Shown: positions 6,980 through 15,351 of the stretch, in pieces
How the letters are laid out: every line of letters starts with the position of its first letter
Numbering within the stretch: the first letter of the stretch is position 1
Source of the DNA: an uncultured Verrucomicrobiota bacterium
GTDB lineage: Bacteria > Verrucomicrobiota > Kiritimatiellia > CAIVKH01
Assembly (NCBI GenBank): GCA_937996795.1
Contig: CALKUH010000070.1
Span: 62,001-126,000 of the forward strand
Length of the DNA: 64,000 nucleotides
Direction: 5' to 3'
Notes under the pieces: generated by a model
Told to the model about the DNA's origin: nothing
The model's database searches: none
Seen by the model: the letters and a program-made list of their open reading frames with translations, nothing else
Made by a program: the position numbers and the translations under genes

Positions 6980-8447
6980 CGCGCGTCCGCTGATTCTCGC
7001 CACCGGGGCCACCGGCTACATCGGCGGGCGGCTCGTCCCGCGCCTGCTGGAGGACGGCTTCCGTGTGCGCTGCCTGGTGCGCGACGCGGGTCGCCTGGCC
7101 GGACGGCCGTGGCGCGGCCAGGTGGAGGTCGTCGAAGGCGATGTGCTCCAGGCCGGCGCGCTGTCCGCGGCGTTCGCGGGTGTGGACAGCGCCTACTACC
7201 TGATCCACAGCATGGCCGGCGGCCATGACTTTGAGGCACGCGATGTGCAGGCGGCGGAAGCCTTTGGCCACGCCGCCCGCGCGGCGGGTGTGCGCCGGAT
7301 CGTGTATCTGGGCGGCCTCGGCGATCCCGCCGCGAAGCTCTCGCATCACCTGCGTTCGCGCCACGACACGGGCGACGCGCTGCGCCGCGGCGGCGTGCCG
7401 GTCACGGAATTCCGCGCCGGCGTCATCGTCGGGTCCGGCAGCCTGTCGTTCGAGATGATCCGCTACCTGACCGAGCGCGTGCCGGTGATGGTGTGCCCGC
7501 GCTGGGTCTACACGCGCACGCAGCCGATCGGCATCCGCAACGTGCTGGAATACCTGCTGGCCGCGCTGCGCGTCCCGGAAAGCGCGGGCCGCGTGGTGGA
7601 AATCGGCGGGTCCGATGTCGTGACCTACGGCGACATGATGCGCGTGTATGCGGAGGAGCGCGGGCTGCGCCGGCGCCTGCTCCCGGTGCCGGTGTTGACG
7701 CCGCGCTTGTCGTCCTACTGGGTCCACCTCGTCACCCCGATCCCCGCCGCGATCGCGCAGCCGCTGATCCAGGGGCTCGGCAACGAAGTAGTCGTGCGCG
7801 ACGACACGGCACGCCGGCTGTTCCCGTCCATCGACCCGATGTCGTATCGCGCCGCCGTCCGCCTCGCGCTCGCGCGGCTGCAGGGGGATGCGGTGGAAAC
7901 CGCGTGGAGCGATCCGCTCGCGAGCAGCGTGGGCGTGCGGCGTCCCGTCGCGCTGGCGACGCAGGAGGGCCTGATCATCGAGCAGCGCACGCGTGAAACG
8001 CCCGCCACGGCCGCGGCGACGTTCGGTGTGTTTGCCGGCCTGGGCGGCGCGCGCGGCTGGTTGCGCTGGAACTGGGCGTGGCGCGCGCGCGGAGCGGTGG
8101 ACCGCCTGCTGGGCGGCGTGGGCATGCGGCGCGGACGGCGGCATCCCTCGGAACTGCGGCCCGGCGACGCCGTGGATTTCTGGCGCGTCGAGGCGGTGGA
8201 GCCCGACCGCCTGGTGCGCTTTCGCGCGGAGATGAAGGTGCCGGGCCGCGCGTGGCTGCAGTTCGAGGCGCAGCCGCGCGCGGGCGGCGGCTGCACGCTT
8301 GTGCAGACGGCCTACTTCGCGCCCAAAGGGCTCGCGGGCCTGCTCTATTGGTACGCGCTCTACCCGATCCACGCGCTCATCTTCGCCGACATGATCCGCG
8401 CGGTGGCGGAGGCGGCGGAGCGGGGCGGGTCCGTCACACCGCGATAA
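6960..8447 (+). CDS. NAD(P)-binding Rossmann protein with DUF2867 domain, non-ATG start
   Basis: The N-terminal NmrA/SDR-like Rossmann domain has the dinucleotide loop ATGATGYIGGRL. The C-terminal part (roughly the last 160 residues) is a DUF2867/SRPBCC-like domain. The first GTG (7065) lies after the Gly-rich loop, so the true start is upstream. No ATG, GTG or TTG is available there. ATT at 6960 has an AAAGGA sequence 7 bp upstream and overlaps the preceding stop. CTG at 6990 would give MILATGATG, the N-terminus typical of homologues. I give the longer version (495 residues). The reaction is unknown. The gene lies in an operon with an Old Yellow Enzyme and ends overlapping the convergent PPi-PEPCK gene by 14 bp. 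Confidence 0.8.
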   Translation: MTPSTPDARPLILATGATGYIGGRLVPRLLEDGFRVRCLVRDAGRLAGRPWRGQVEVVEGDVLQAGALSAAFAGVDSAYYLIHSMAGGHDFEARDVQAAEAFGHAARAAGVRRIVYLGGLGDPAAKLSHHLRSRHDTGDALRRGGVPVTEFRAGVIVGSGSLSFEMIRYLTERVPVMVCPRWVYTRTQPIGIRNVLEYLLAALRVPESAGRVVEIGGSDVVTYGDMMRVYAEERGLRRRLLPVPVLTPRLSSYWVHLVTPIPAAIAQPLIQGLGNEVVVRDDTARRLFPSIDPMSYRAAVRLALARLQGDAVETAWSDPLASSVGVRRPVALATQEGLIIEQRTRETPATAAATFGVFAGLGGARGWLRWNWAWRARGAVDRLLGGVGMRRGRRHPSELRPGDAVDFWRVEAVEPDRLVRFRAEMKVPGRAWLQFEAQPRAGGGCTLVQTAYFAPKGLAGLLYWYALYPIHALIFADMIRAVAEAAERGGSVTPR

Positions 8448-11400
8448 ACAAGTCCGCGCCGATCGTGCCGCGCAGGCTTTCGAGGCACGACGGCGTATCG
8501 AGCCAGGCGAGGCGGCGCTGCACCTCGGCGAGGCGCGCGGTGATGGACAGCCGCCCGGCCTCGGCGGTGTACTCCGGCCGCTTGAGAAACGCCTCAAGCC
8601 GCGCCGCGGTCTGGCGCAGGAACTCGCGCTCGCGCTCGCGCCGTTTTTCGAGACGCCGCCCGTACCACGCGCTTTGCAGCACCGCGTCGCGCGTGAATTC
8701 CGCGCGCAGCGCGGGATCGCCCAGCGTGCGGCCCTCGTGGTGGCCGTGCGCCATCACATGCAGCAGCGCGCGCAGCGGCGGAACCGCGAGCTCCACCGAG
8801 CCGTCGCGGAAGTACTGCGCCGCGACCCACTGGTGCGCCTCGACGATGTTCGCCATCGCGTCGGCGAAGATGTCGCGGTCCTGCTCCTCCGGGCACAGCA
8901 TGTCGTGCGTGAACACCTGGTCGGGCGTCGTGAAGATGCGCCCGCCGTAGATCTCCATGAAGCGCGCGGTGATGCGGTATCCGAGCCGGCTGGCCTGCAC
9001 GCGCGTGCCGTTGTGGTCGAAGTCCGCGCAGCGCTCGAGACAGCCTTTCGCCAGCAGGTCCGCCGCCGTCCGCTCCGCGGGTTTCATGCGGCTCCAGATT
9101 TCCGGCACCACGAGGCTGACGTCGTGGTCCACGCGGTAGTGCGGCCCGACGCAGCCGGCCGCCGTGATGAATACGTCCTGCGCGCACAGCGCGAGCGAGA
9201 CGAAGGCGTTGTTCAGGTCGTGGATCGGCAGCAGCGCGTTGAAGGGGCCCTTGGTGAGCGCGCCTTCCGAACCCGCGCCGGTGGTGGACGGCGATTTGCC
9301 GGTGATGCTCGCGATGAACTCCATGAAGAGTTCGGGCAGCTCCATGTGGTGGACGGGATTGAATACGCTCAGCGGGCGCACGCCCTGGTCGGGCGGGTTG
9401 TTGCGGCGCCCCGGCAGCACCGCGTGCACGGGCGTCGCAATCGCCTTGTCCGTTGTCAGGCGTCGGAACAGGCGGATGCTGACCTCCGCGAGGTAGCGCT
9501 GGCGCGGGTCCTCGAGATCCGGGCGGCTCTGCAGGTAGCGCGGATTCTTCGTCGGCTTGCCGTCCACGAGGCGCGGGTGCGCGTTCGAGATGATGTAGGC
9601 CGGGCGGTTGCGCTCGAGGTGTTCGCGGAACAGGCGTTGCATCGGCTCGGTGTACTGGCCGAACCAGATCGTGTTCTCGACTTCGTCCTGCGCCTGCTGG
9701 CGGTTCAGCGGTTCATAGTTGCAGAAAAAATTTCCAGGCCGCGCCATGTCGGCCTCCGCCTTCTGGTCGTAGCCGCGGTGGATCGCGTCGTCGGGCCGCT
9801 GGAAGAATTTGTTCTCGCAGTTCACGACGAACTTCGCGGACGGGAACGGGAAGTCGGGGTCGATCTTCGCCAGCACCGCGCGCGGCGCGGTCACCGACGC
9901 GGTGATGTCGTCCTCCGTCGAAATCTTCTGCGCCGGGATGAAATCCTTGCGGACGCCGAAGATGCGCCACGAGCCATCCTGCCCGTAGCCGACGCGCACG
10001 TAGCGCGTGTTGACCTTCGTCTTGCGGTAGCGCAGCTCGTTGCCGGGCTTGCCGTTGATCGTGTCCACGCTGAACCGGCTGCGCCAGTCGTCGCCCCAGT
10101 CGGGCTTGTAATAGCGCTTCACGAGGAAGACGAGGTCCTTGATGTAGGCCGGGATCGTGTGGAGCCACGCGTTGTAGGCGTCGGTGTAGAGTTCCGACGG
10201 CGTGAGCAGCTTGATCACCGAGCCCAGCGTGCGCTCCGCGCTGAGCAGCGGGCGCTTCTTGCGGTTGAGCTGCGGGTTCTTGAAGCGGTCGGAGTAGTCG
10301 CGCCGGATGATCTGCTCGACGAAGTCGAAATCCTTCTTCACGTCCGCGACAAAGATCGGCCCGTCGATCATCGCGTCGGCGATCGGCTTGGAGATTTCCG
10401 ACTTGCCGCCGCCGGACACGGTGCAGGGCTTGTGGCACAGCGTGCCCTCCGCCGTTTCGCCGATCAGCCGCCACCGGCTGCCGCGCGCGGGTTTCAGCAT
10501 GCTGATCTTGTATCCCGAGGGCAGCACGTACACATGGTCCGGCAGCAGCTTCAGCTGGCGCGTCTGGCCGTTCTGCGTCCAGGTCACCGTCTGGTCCTGC
10601 AACTCGATGCCGACATCCTCGGGCACGTAGAAGATCGACGGGTGGTTGCGGTCGATGCCGTAGCCCTCGGGCTGCAGGTGCATCAGGTCCGAAAAGAGAC
10701 GGCTGATTTCCGCGAACGTCTGGCCGCGTTCGGGAATCAGGCTGTGCATCAGGAACGACTCGCCGAGGTCGTAGCGCGGGAAGACAAACGCGCCACCCGC
10801 GTGCTCCTCCTCCGCGAGGCCCATCAGGTTGGCCGCGAAACTGATCTGCGTTTTGACCTCTTTTTTGCAGTAGCCGAAATAATTGTCGGCGATGACGGTG
10901 ACGACCACGCCGCGCTCGTCGCGCGCGGTGATCTTGAACGCGCCGCCGTCGTTGTAGCGCTCGTCGGGTTTCTCCCAGCACATGCCGTCGCGCTTCTGGC
11001 GGTCCGTTGCCTGCGCCACGTTGGGCAGGCCGAGTTCCTTCTTCGTCAGCCGCGTGAGGTGCGGCGCGAGGATGACGCAGCCGGTGTGGCCGCTCCAGCC
11101 CTGCGGGTCGAGCCCGGCGTCGTTTTCCGGCAAATACGGATCGCCGCCGTTGCCGAAGATGCTTTCCACGAAATCGAGGTTCGCCACCATGCTGCCGGGC
11201 ACGAAGAAGCGGATCTCCATCCGGCGCTCGGCGGTGAACCCGGGCACCGCGGGGCAGACGATCGGGCGCAACAGCAGCGAAACGAGGATCTCCGCCTTCA
11301 CGGCCTGGCTTTCGGTGAACGGCAGGCGGTTCAGGTCGGACGGCGGCGCCAGCGCGCGCTGCAGCAGCCGCGCGAACACCGGCTTCGGCACCGCCTTCTT

Positions 11401-11859
11401 GTCGTCCGCGATGGGCAGCCCGCCCTCGGTCACATGAAACACGCCCTGCGTGGTGCGGCGGTCATTCACCGGGTTGTGCAGCACGCCGTTCGGCGCGCGG
11501 TAGCTGCGGATGATCCCCGACTCGTAGAAATCCTGGTCCGGCGGGAGCGAGAGCACGCGGGCGAGGCCCGGCTGGTCGAGCACGAACGTGCGCGCCGGCA
11601 ACCGCACCGTCGCGTCCGGCGCCGTGTCGCCAATGTAGGCGTCGAGGAATCCCTGGATGCGCTGGTCCGCCGGGCAGAGGTAGTCCGCCAGCAGGCGCGC
11701 CTGCTCCTGGTAATTCGCCAGCAGTGAACGGCTCAGTGCGATAAACGGCGAATCCGCCCGCTGCCCGAACATCGGGCAGCCAAGGGCCGCCAGCTTGAGA
11801 TTGACGTATTCGACCAGCACCGATTCCGGGTCCGCCTGTTTGCCTGCTTCCATCTTCAT
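8434..11859 (-). CDS. Probable pyrophosphate-dependent phosphoenolpyruvate carboxykinase (PPi-PEPCK)
   Basis: This is a 1141-residue cytoplasmic protein. Its length and its conserved blocks match, from memory, the large PPi-PEPCK family first characterised in Entamoeba and Propionibacterium. That enzyme interconverts oxaloacetate plus pyrophosphate with PEP, phosphate and CO2, without ATP or GTP. Blocks seen include EIRFFVPGSMVANLDFVES, GNGGDPYLPEND, SGHTGCVILAPHL, the loop-like TVSGGGKSEISK near residue 480, GKSPSTTGAGSEGALTKG and, near the end, GTIGAD. It shares no obvious similarity with ATP- or GTP-PEPCK beyond the Ser/Gly-rich loop. A GAGGTGGG site precedes the ATG. Homologues are often labelled hypothetical, so the name rests on my recall of the family. 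Confidence 0.72.
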   Translation of the reverse strand: MKMEAGKQADPESVLVEYVNLKLAALGCPMFGQRADSPFIALSRSLLANYQEQARLLADYLCPADQRIQGFLDAYIGDTAPDATVRLPARTFVLDQPGLARVLSLPPDQDFYESGIIRSYRAPNGVLHNPVNDRRTTQGVFHVTEGGLPIADDKKAVPKPVFARLLQRALAPPSDLNRLPFTESQAVKAEILVSLLLRPIVCPAVPGFTAERRMEIRFFVPGSMVANLDFVESIFGNGGDPYLPENDAGLDPQGWSGHTGCVILAPHLTRLTKKELGLPNVAQATDRQKRDGMCWEKPDERYNDGGAFKITARDERGVVVTVIADNYFGYCKKEVKTQISFAANLMGLAEEEHAGGAFVFPRYDLGESFLMHSLIPERGQTFAEISRLFSDLMHLQPEGYGIDRNHPSIFYVPEDVGIELQDQTVTWTQNGQTRQLKLLPDHVYVLPSGYKISMLKPARGSRWRLIGETAEGTLCHKPCTVSGGGKSEISKPIADAMIDGPIFVADVKKDFDFVEQIIRRDYSDRFKNPQLNRKKRPLLSAERTLGSVIKLLTPSELYTDAYNAWLHTIPAYIKDLVFLVKRYYKPDWGDDWRSRFSVDTINGKPGNELRYRKTKVNTRYVRVGYGQDGSWRIFGVRKDFIPAQKISTEDDITASVTAPRAVLAKIDPDFPFPSAKFVVNCENKFFQRPDDAIHRGYDQKAEADMARPGNFFCNYEPLNRQQAQDEVENTIWFGQYTEPMQRLFREHLERNRPAYIISNAHPRLVDGKPTKNPRYLQSRPDLEDPRQRYLAEVSIRLFRRLTTDKAIATPVHAVLPGRRNNPPDQGVRPLSVFNPVHHMELPELFMEFIASITGKSPSTTGAGSEGALTKGPFNALLPIHDLNNAFVSLALCAQDVFITAAGCVGPHYRVDHDVSLVVPEIWSRMKPAERTAADLLAKGCLERCADFDHNGTRVQASRLGYRITARFMEIYGGRIFTTPDQVFTHDMLCPEEQDRDIFADAMANIVEAHQWVAAQYFRDGSVELAVPPLRALLHVMAHGHHEGRTLGDPALRAEFTRDAVLQSAWYGRRLEKRREREREFLRQTAARLEAFLKRPEYTAEAGRLSITARLAEVQRRLAWLDTPSCLESLRGTIGADLFIAV

Positions 11860-12003
11860 CGCCCACCTCGTGTTTCAGCTCCGAAGGTTGCAGGTTGAGA
11901 GCCGCGCGGCAACTCCGCCCTCAACAAGTTTTTGTTAGGCCGCGGGGCACGCGCCGAACCTTGACAATCCCCCCCGAAACCCGGCACTCTCGCGTCTTCT
12001 AAA

Positions 12004-12080
12004 GGGCGATTAGCTCAGTTGGTCAGAGCGCGTGCCTCACATGCACGAGGTCACTGGTTCGAGCCCAGTATCGCCCACCA
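12004..12080 (+). tRNA. tRNA-Val (CAC)
   Basis: The cloverleaf is complete: acceptor GGGCGAT/ATCGCCC, D arm with AGTTGG, anticodon stem CGTGC/GCACG with loop CTCACAT giving anticodon CAC, and T arm ACTGGTTCGAGCCCAGT. CCA is encoded. A TTGACA hexamer at 11961-11966 may be its -35 box, though the matching -10 is poor. A strong hairpin follows at 12085. Confidence 0.95.
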
Positions 12081-12084
12081 GCCT

Positions 12085-12116
12085 AAACCCCGCACCCGCA
12101 AGGGATTGCGGGGTTT
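12085..12116 (+). terminator. Hairpin terminator after tRNA-Val
   Basis: AAACCCCGCA (12085-12094) pairs perfectly with TGCGGGGTTT (12107-12116) around a 12-nt loop. It is followed by GTTGTTT, a moderately T-rich tail. It sits directly after the tRNA and would end its transcript. Confidence 0.7.
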
Positions 12117-12338
12117 GTTGTTTCCGCACCCAACCGACAACACGAGGCCGGTATCAAATATGTATCAAGTTCGCACCCGAACTCCGCCATCACGGGCAGT
12201 TGCCTTGCGATCAACGGAGAGGTTTTTCGGGGCAGAAATGCAGTGTTTTACTCCGTGAAATGGCTGGAGTGGTGGCGGGGCAACGGAGGGAGAAATGCTC
12301 GACAATTTGGCGACGGCGAATTGTCGAGAGCATTGAGA

Positions 12339-13079
12339 TCAGGGCTGGGAACCCTTGTTCTTATTTGCCACCGCCATGAACCATTCGGCAAGAAACGTTA
12401 GCTGTCCAATGTCTCTGCCAATCATTGTCCACTTGCCATCAGGCTGAGGAAAGAAATCCTTAACGCCTTGCGGTGGGTGATGGCTTGAAACGAAGTAAAC
12501 GATGAGAAATCCGCCGATGACGACCCTGTAGAGGCGACGCCCTTTATGTTTCACGCATTCTGGCTGGGTTATCAAGTCGGGGTGGAACTGCCCGTTTATG
12601 AATGGAACAAAACTGAGGAAGCCGTAGTGCTCGGGCGATCCCGCATCATTATGCAGCAACATTTTCCGGATGATCTCCTCGTGACGACCAAGAGTCACCC
12701 CGGAGAAGAAGGGATGTCGAGATACGCCCATTCTCCAAAGAATAGAAAGGTAGCAGAGCCTGATGTGGTGGTAGTTCAGTCCGCTAATGATGTAGAGGTC
12801 GCCATTGCGACTCTTCTGACTGCTCGCTCCGCCATACAAAATCCGACGAACGTATCCTTCGTGCTTGCTCAGGTGCGTTTCACATTCGCTGCAAAGCATA
12901 TATTCCCGCAACCCCTTCTGTTCTGGACGAGATGCCCTTGTTGGTCCACCTGAGACAAAGCGAAAGCAATGCTTCTCGTCATATATGTCGTCGTAGAAGA
13001 ATTCGGGAATGATGTGGGAGTGGCGAAGTTCCCGATGCTGAAGACACAGCCTGCATTGGGTTTGTGCGACACGGTTCAA
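12339..13079 (-). CDS. HNH-like zinc-binding protein (island cargo)
   Basis: The product has 246 residues and begins with a treble-clef-like pattern: CRLC at residues 9-12, the motif HSHIIPEFFYD, then LCSECE with Cys63 and Cys66. This CxxC...SHIIPEF...CxxCE layout is seen in degenerate HNH-type proteins associated with phages and defence islands. The rest is unrecognised. The start is a TTG at 13079 whose TTGA overlaps the stop of the upstream recombinase fragment, so translation may be coupled. Base composition is clearly less GC-rich than the flanking chromosome, which supports transfer. A nuclease role is plausible but not shown. Confidence 0.7.
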   Translation of the reverse strand: MNRVAQTQCRLCLQHRELRHSHIIPEFFYDDIYDEKHCFRFVSGGPTRASRPEQKGLREYMLCSECETHLSKHEGYVRRILYGGASSQKSRNGDLYIISGLNYHHIRLCYLSILWRMGVSRHPFFSGVTLGRHEEIIRKMLLHNDAGSPEHYGFLSFVPFINGQFHPDLITQPECVKHKGRRLYRVVIGGFLIVYFVSSHHPPQGVKDFFPQPDGKWTMIGRDIGQLTFLAEWFMAVANKNKGSQP

Positions 13080-13404
13080 GCTGATTTCTCTTCGGTCGGC
13101 TTTGCTTTCTCAATCATGTCCAGGACCGAAGCGGCATAGTCATCCATCGGTTTGCGCTGAAACTCCATGATGTTCGACATGTAGCGGGTTGTCATCTGAA
13201 TATTGGTATGCCCCATCAGTGCGGCAAGAATTCCCATACCGCCGGGGTGCCCTTGCCGTTCAGCGCGTCATTGAGGACTTGGGGCAGCGCGCTCTGATTC
13301 ACGAGGAAGGGCGTCTTGACCCGGTTCATTTCCCGGAAAACTCGGCCGGGCCAGCCTTGTGTTGAGGACAACTCCGCCATCCGGTAGCCTTCCGTTGTAT
13401 TCAC
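13076..13404 (-). pseudogene. Tyrosine recombinase (integrase) C-terminal remnant, frameshifted
   Basis: The last about 55 codons read GMGILAALMGHTNIQ then MTTRYMS and a helical tail ending KPTEEKSA. LMGHTNIQMTTRYMS is the classic C-terminal integrase block with the catalytic His-region and Tyr. Upstream, a GTG-started 62-codon frame (13404-13216) ends in another frame near 13260. Restoring one base at that point would join the frames through DALERQGHPGGMGIL. The fragment is too short to be active, since the Arg-His-Arg portion is missing. Its position by tRNA-Val suggests that this was the integrase of an element inserted there. Confidence 0.65.
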
Positions 13405-13416
13405 ATCGAGGTCTCC

Positions 13417-14484
13417 ATGCCCATCGTCTTCGTGAAAAACAAGAGCAAGAAATCCATCCGTCCGTCCCCGTTCAGAAATGAGGATGAACTGGAACAGGCG
13501 ATTGTCGAAAACCCCTCGTTGATTACAGGAGACGGCGAGGCATCACTGTCCGTGGTTCGCAGCCAGGTCTGTCTGCCAAATGCCGGGCGGCTCGACATAC
13601 TGATGGTGGATGCGACGGGCTATCCGGTGGCCGTTGAGGTGAAGCTCGGGCGGAATATCGAATCTCGCCGGGAGGTGGTGGCCCAAGCCTTTGATTACAC
13701 GAGCGACCTTTCGCAAATGACCTCCGACGAGTTGGACGACCTTGTCGAGGGCGCACTGGAACAAGCTCTTGCCTCGTTCGATCCAGACGAGAACAAGACC
13801 CAGTTTGAAACCCGATGGAAAGCCTGTGGAGCAAACCTCCGAGCGGGCCGGGTCCGATTGGTCATCGCCGTGGACGAGGCGAAAGAGGATCTGACCCGCA
13901 TCGTCCAATACATCAACGAACACAGCGACCTTGATGTTCGGCTGATCGCGGTGAAACAGTTTACCGAAAGTGACGGCGGCATGATTTACGTCCCGTCTCT
14001 GCTGGTTCACGGCGGTTTGAAAGAGGTCTCTGCAAGTCCGAGCAGGACGACGTCAGCGGCACTGACCCCCGAGTTCGCGGCAGTGATTTCCGCTTACGAG
14101 GCTGTTGCCCCGCAGGAACTGCAACCTGAGCCCAGCACATCAAAGAACTACAGAAAATTCGGCTTCGACAGATGGATGTCCTCCCTGCACTACGAGTTCA
14201 TGGATTCGAAGGATGCCATCGGACTGGAAATACATCTCGAAAACGCACGGCTTAAGCCTCTCGTGGCGACGCTGGAGAAAATGCAGCCCGCGATTGCCGA
14301 GGCTTTTCCCGGCTACTCCGTAGTCGTTGACCCGACCTGGATGAAAATTGGGCGACTTCGTGTGTTTGCGCCCAAAAGCCAGAGCGCCGTGGATATTGCC
14401 CAAGGCATGATGAAACTGATCAAGCTCACCCACGCCCAGTTGGATGAAGCCCTGAAGAGCATCCCTGACTCCAAGAAGTCTTGA
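13417..14484 (+). CDS. PD-(D/E)XK-type nuclease-like protein
   Basis: In this 355-residue product the N-terminal domain reads EDELEQAIVENPSLI, then RLDILMVDATGYPVAVEVKLG. The acidic residue Asp60 and the ExK pair Glu74/Lys76 form the core of a PD-(D/E)XK restriction-like fold, as in NucS/EndoMS and DUF91-type proteins. It is followed by RREVVAQAFDY, also typical of that group. The C-terminal half, with FDRWMSSLHYEFM and a KLTHAQLDEALK tail, is unrecognised and may bind a partner. GAGG lies upstream of the ATG. The gene is divergent from the integrase remnant and belongs to the same accessory island. A defence role is possible but unproven. Confidence 0.72.
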   Translation: MPIVFVKNKSKKSIRPSPFRNEDELEQAIVENPSLITGDGEASLSVVRSQVCLPNAGRLDILMVDATGYPVAVEVKLGRNIESRREVVAQAFDYTSDLSQMTSDELDDLVEGALEQALASFDPDENKTQFETRWKACGANLRAGRVRLVIAVDEAKEDLTRIVQYINEHSDLDVRLIAVKQFTESDGGMIYVPSLLVHGGLKEVSASPSRTTSAALTPEFAAVISAYEAVAPQELQPEPSTSKNYRKFGFDRWMSSLHYEFMDSKDAIGLEIHLENARLKPLVATLEKMQPAIAEAFPGYSVVVDPTWMKIGRLRVFAPKSQSAVDIAQGMMKLIKLTHAQLDEALKSIPDSKKS

Positions 14485-14642
14485 CCCCGTGATTACCGGA
14501 TAGCGGCGTCCCCGCCGCGACGGAGGGCGCTTGTCCGGGCTACGGCTTGGCATGCCGCCCGTGCTCGTTCCACCGTATTCCTTCGTCGTGCTTGTGCGTG
14601 CCCCCACGATTTGCTTTATTGATCCGTTTGTGGGAGGGGCTT

Positions 14643-15296
14643 ATGCAACTGGTACGGACGCCAATTCTGGTCGCTGCGTTTTGCGCGGCGCTTTCGTTCT
14701 CCGCGTGCAATGGCGGAGGCGGGGGCGGGAGCAAGTACGACGATTTTGATTTCGGGGACAACGACCGCAACAAGGTCGTGGCGCTGGGCGACAGCATCAC
14801 CTCGGGGTTCGTCTGCGACGACGAGACCGAAGCCTATCCCTCCCGCATCGCGGGCATCACCGGCCTGACTGTGATCAACGCCGGGCGCAGCGGGGAGCAG
14901 TCCTCCTCCGCCGCGGGCCGCGCGGGCCGCGTGCTCGACCAGAACAAGCCGGGCTTCCTGCTGATCTTCACCGGCCACAATGACGCCATTTTCGACCGCA
15001 ACTTCGATGGCGTAATGAACAACATCCGCTCGATCATCCAGTCCGCCCGCAACCGCAAGGTGGTGCCCATTGTGGCGACGCTGGTCCCGATCGGCGCGCC
15101 GCGCACATTCGCCACCGGGCCGGCCGAGGACTACAGCGAAGGCATCCGCAACCTGGCCAAGGAGTTGGATGTCCCGCTCGTGGACATTGAGCGCGAATTT
15201 GGTGACGACGCCGAATCACTCCAGTGCGACGGTCTGCATCCAAACGACGCCGGCTCCGCGATCATCGCCGCCGCGTTTTCCGACCGCCTTCCCTGA
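14643..15296 (+). CDS. SGNH/GDSL-family hydrolase, lipoprotein
   Basis: The 217-residue product starts at ATG 14643 with a GGGAGGGG ribosome site. The signal peptide ends in a lipobox-like LSFSAC with the acylated Cys at about residue 21, followed by a Gly-rich linker. The SGNH blocks are ALGDSITSG (nucleophile Ser), INAGRSGEQ, FTGHNDA and the C-terminal DGLHPND with the catalytic Asp and His. It is thus a membrane-anchored esterase or lysophospholipase-like enzyme acting in the periplasm or outside. The substrate is unknown. The longer open frame from 14547 has no ribosome site and would bury the signal peptide. Confidence 0.88.
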   Translation: MQLVRTPILVAAFCAALSFSACNGGGGGGSKYDDFDFGDNDRNKVVALGDSITSGFVCDDETEAYPSRIAGITGLTVINAGRSGEQSSSAAGRAGRVLDQNKPGFLLIFTGHNDAIFDRNFDGVMNNIRSIIQSARNRKVVPIVATLVPIGAPRTFATGPAEDYSEGIRNLAKELDVPLVDIEREFGDDAESLQCDGLHPNDAGSAIIAAAFSDRLP

Positions 15297-15351
15297 GCCG
15301 CACCCCATAAACCTTGCCTTTCAAGGCCATTTCTCCTAAACAGGCCGCCTT

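Noticed and set aside
8674..11727. 1017-residue open frame on the plus strand
   Set aside because: It lies opposite the PPi-PEPCK gene and consists of Arg/His/Ala/Val-rich sequence without any domain.
12546..12953. 135-residue plus-strand open frame in the island
   Set aside because: It is antisense to the HNH-like gene, whose zinc motifs and coupling to the integrase remnant make it the better call.
12061..14642. Second tRNA-Val 3' end as a right attachment site
   Set aside because: No repeat of the T-arm/acceptor sequence was found downstream, so the island's far boundary cannot be placed.
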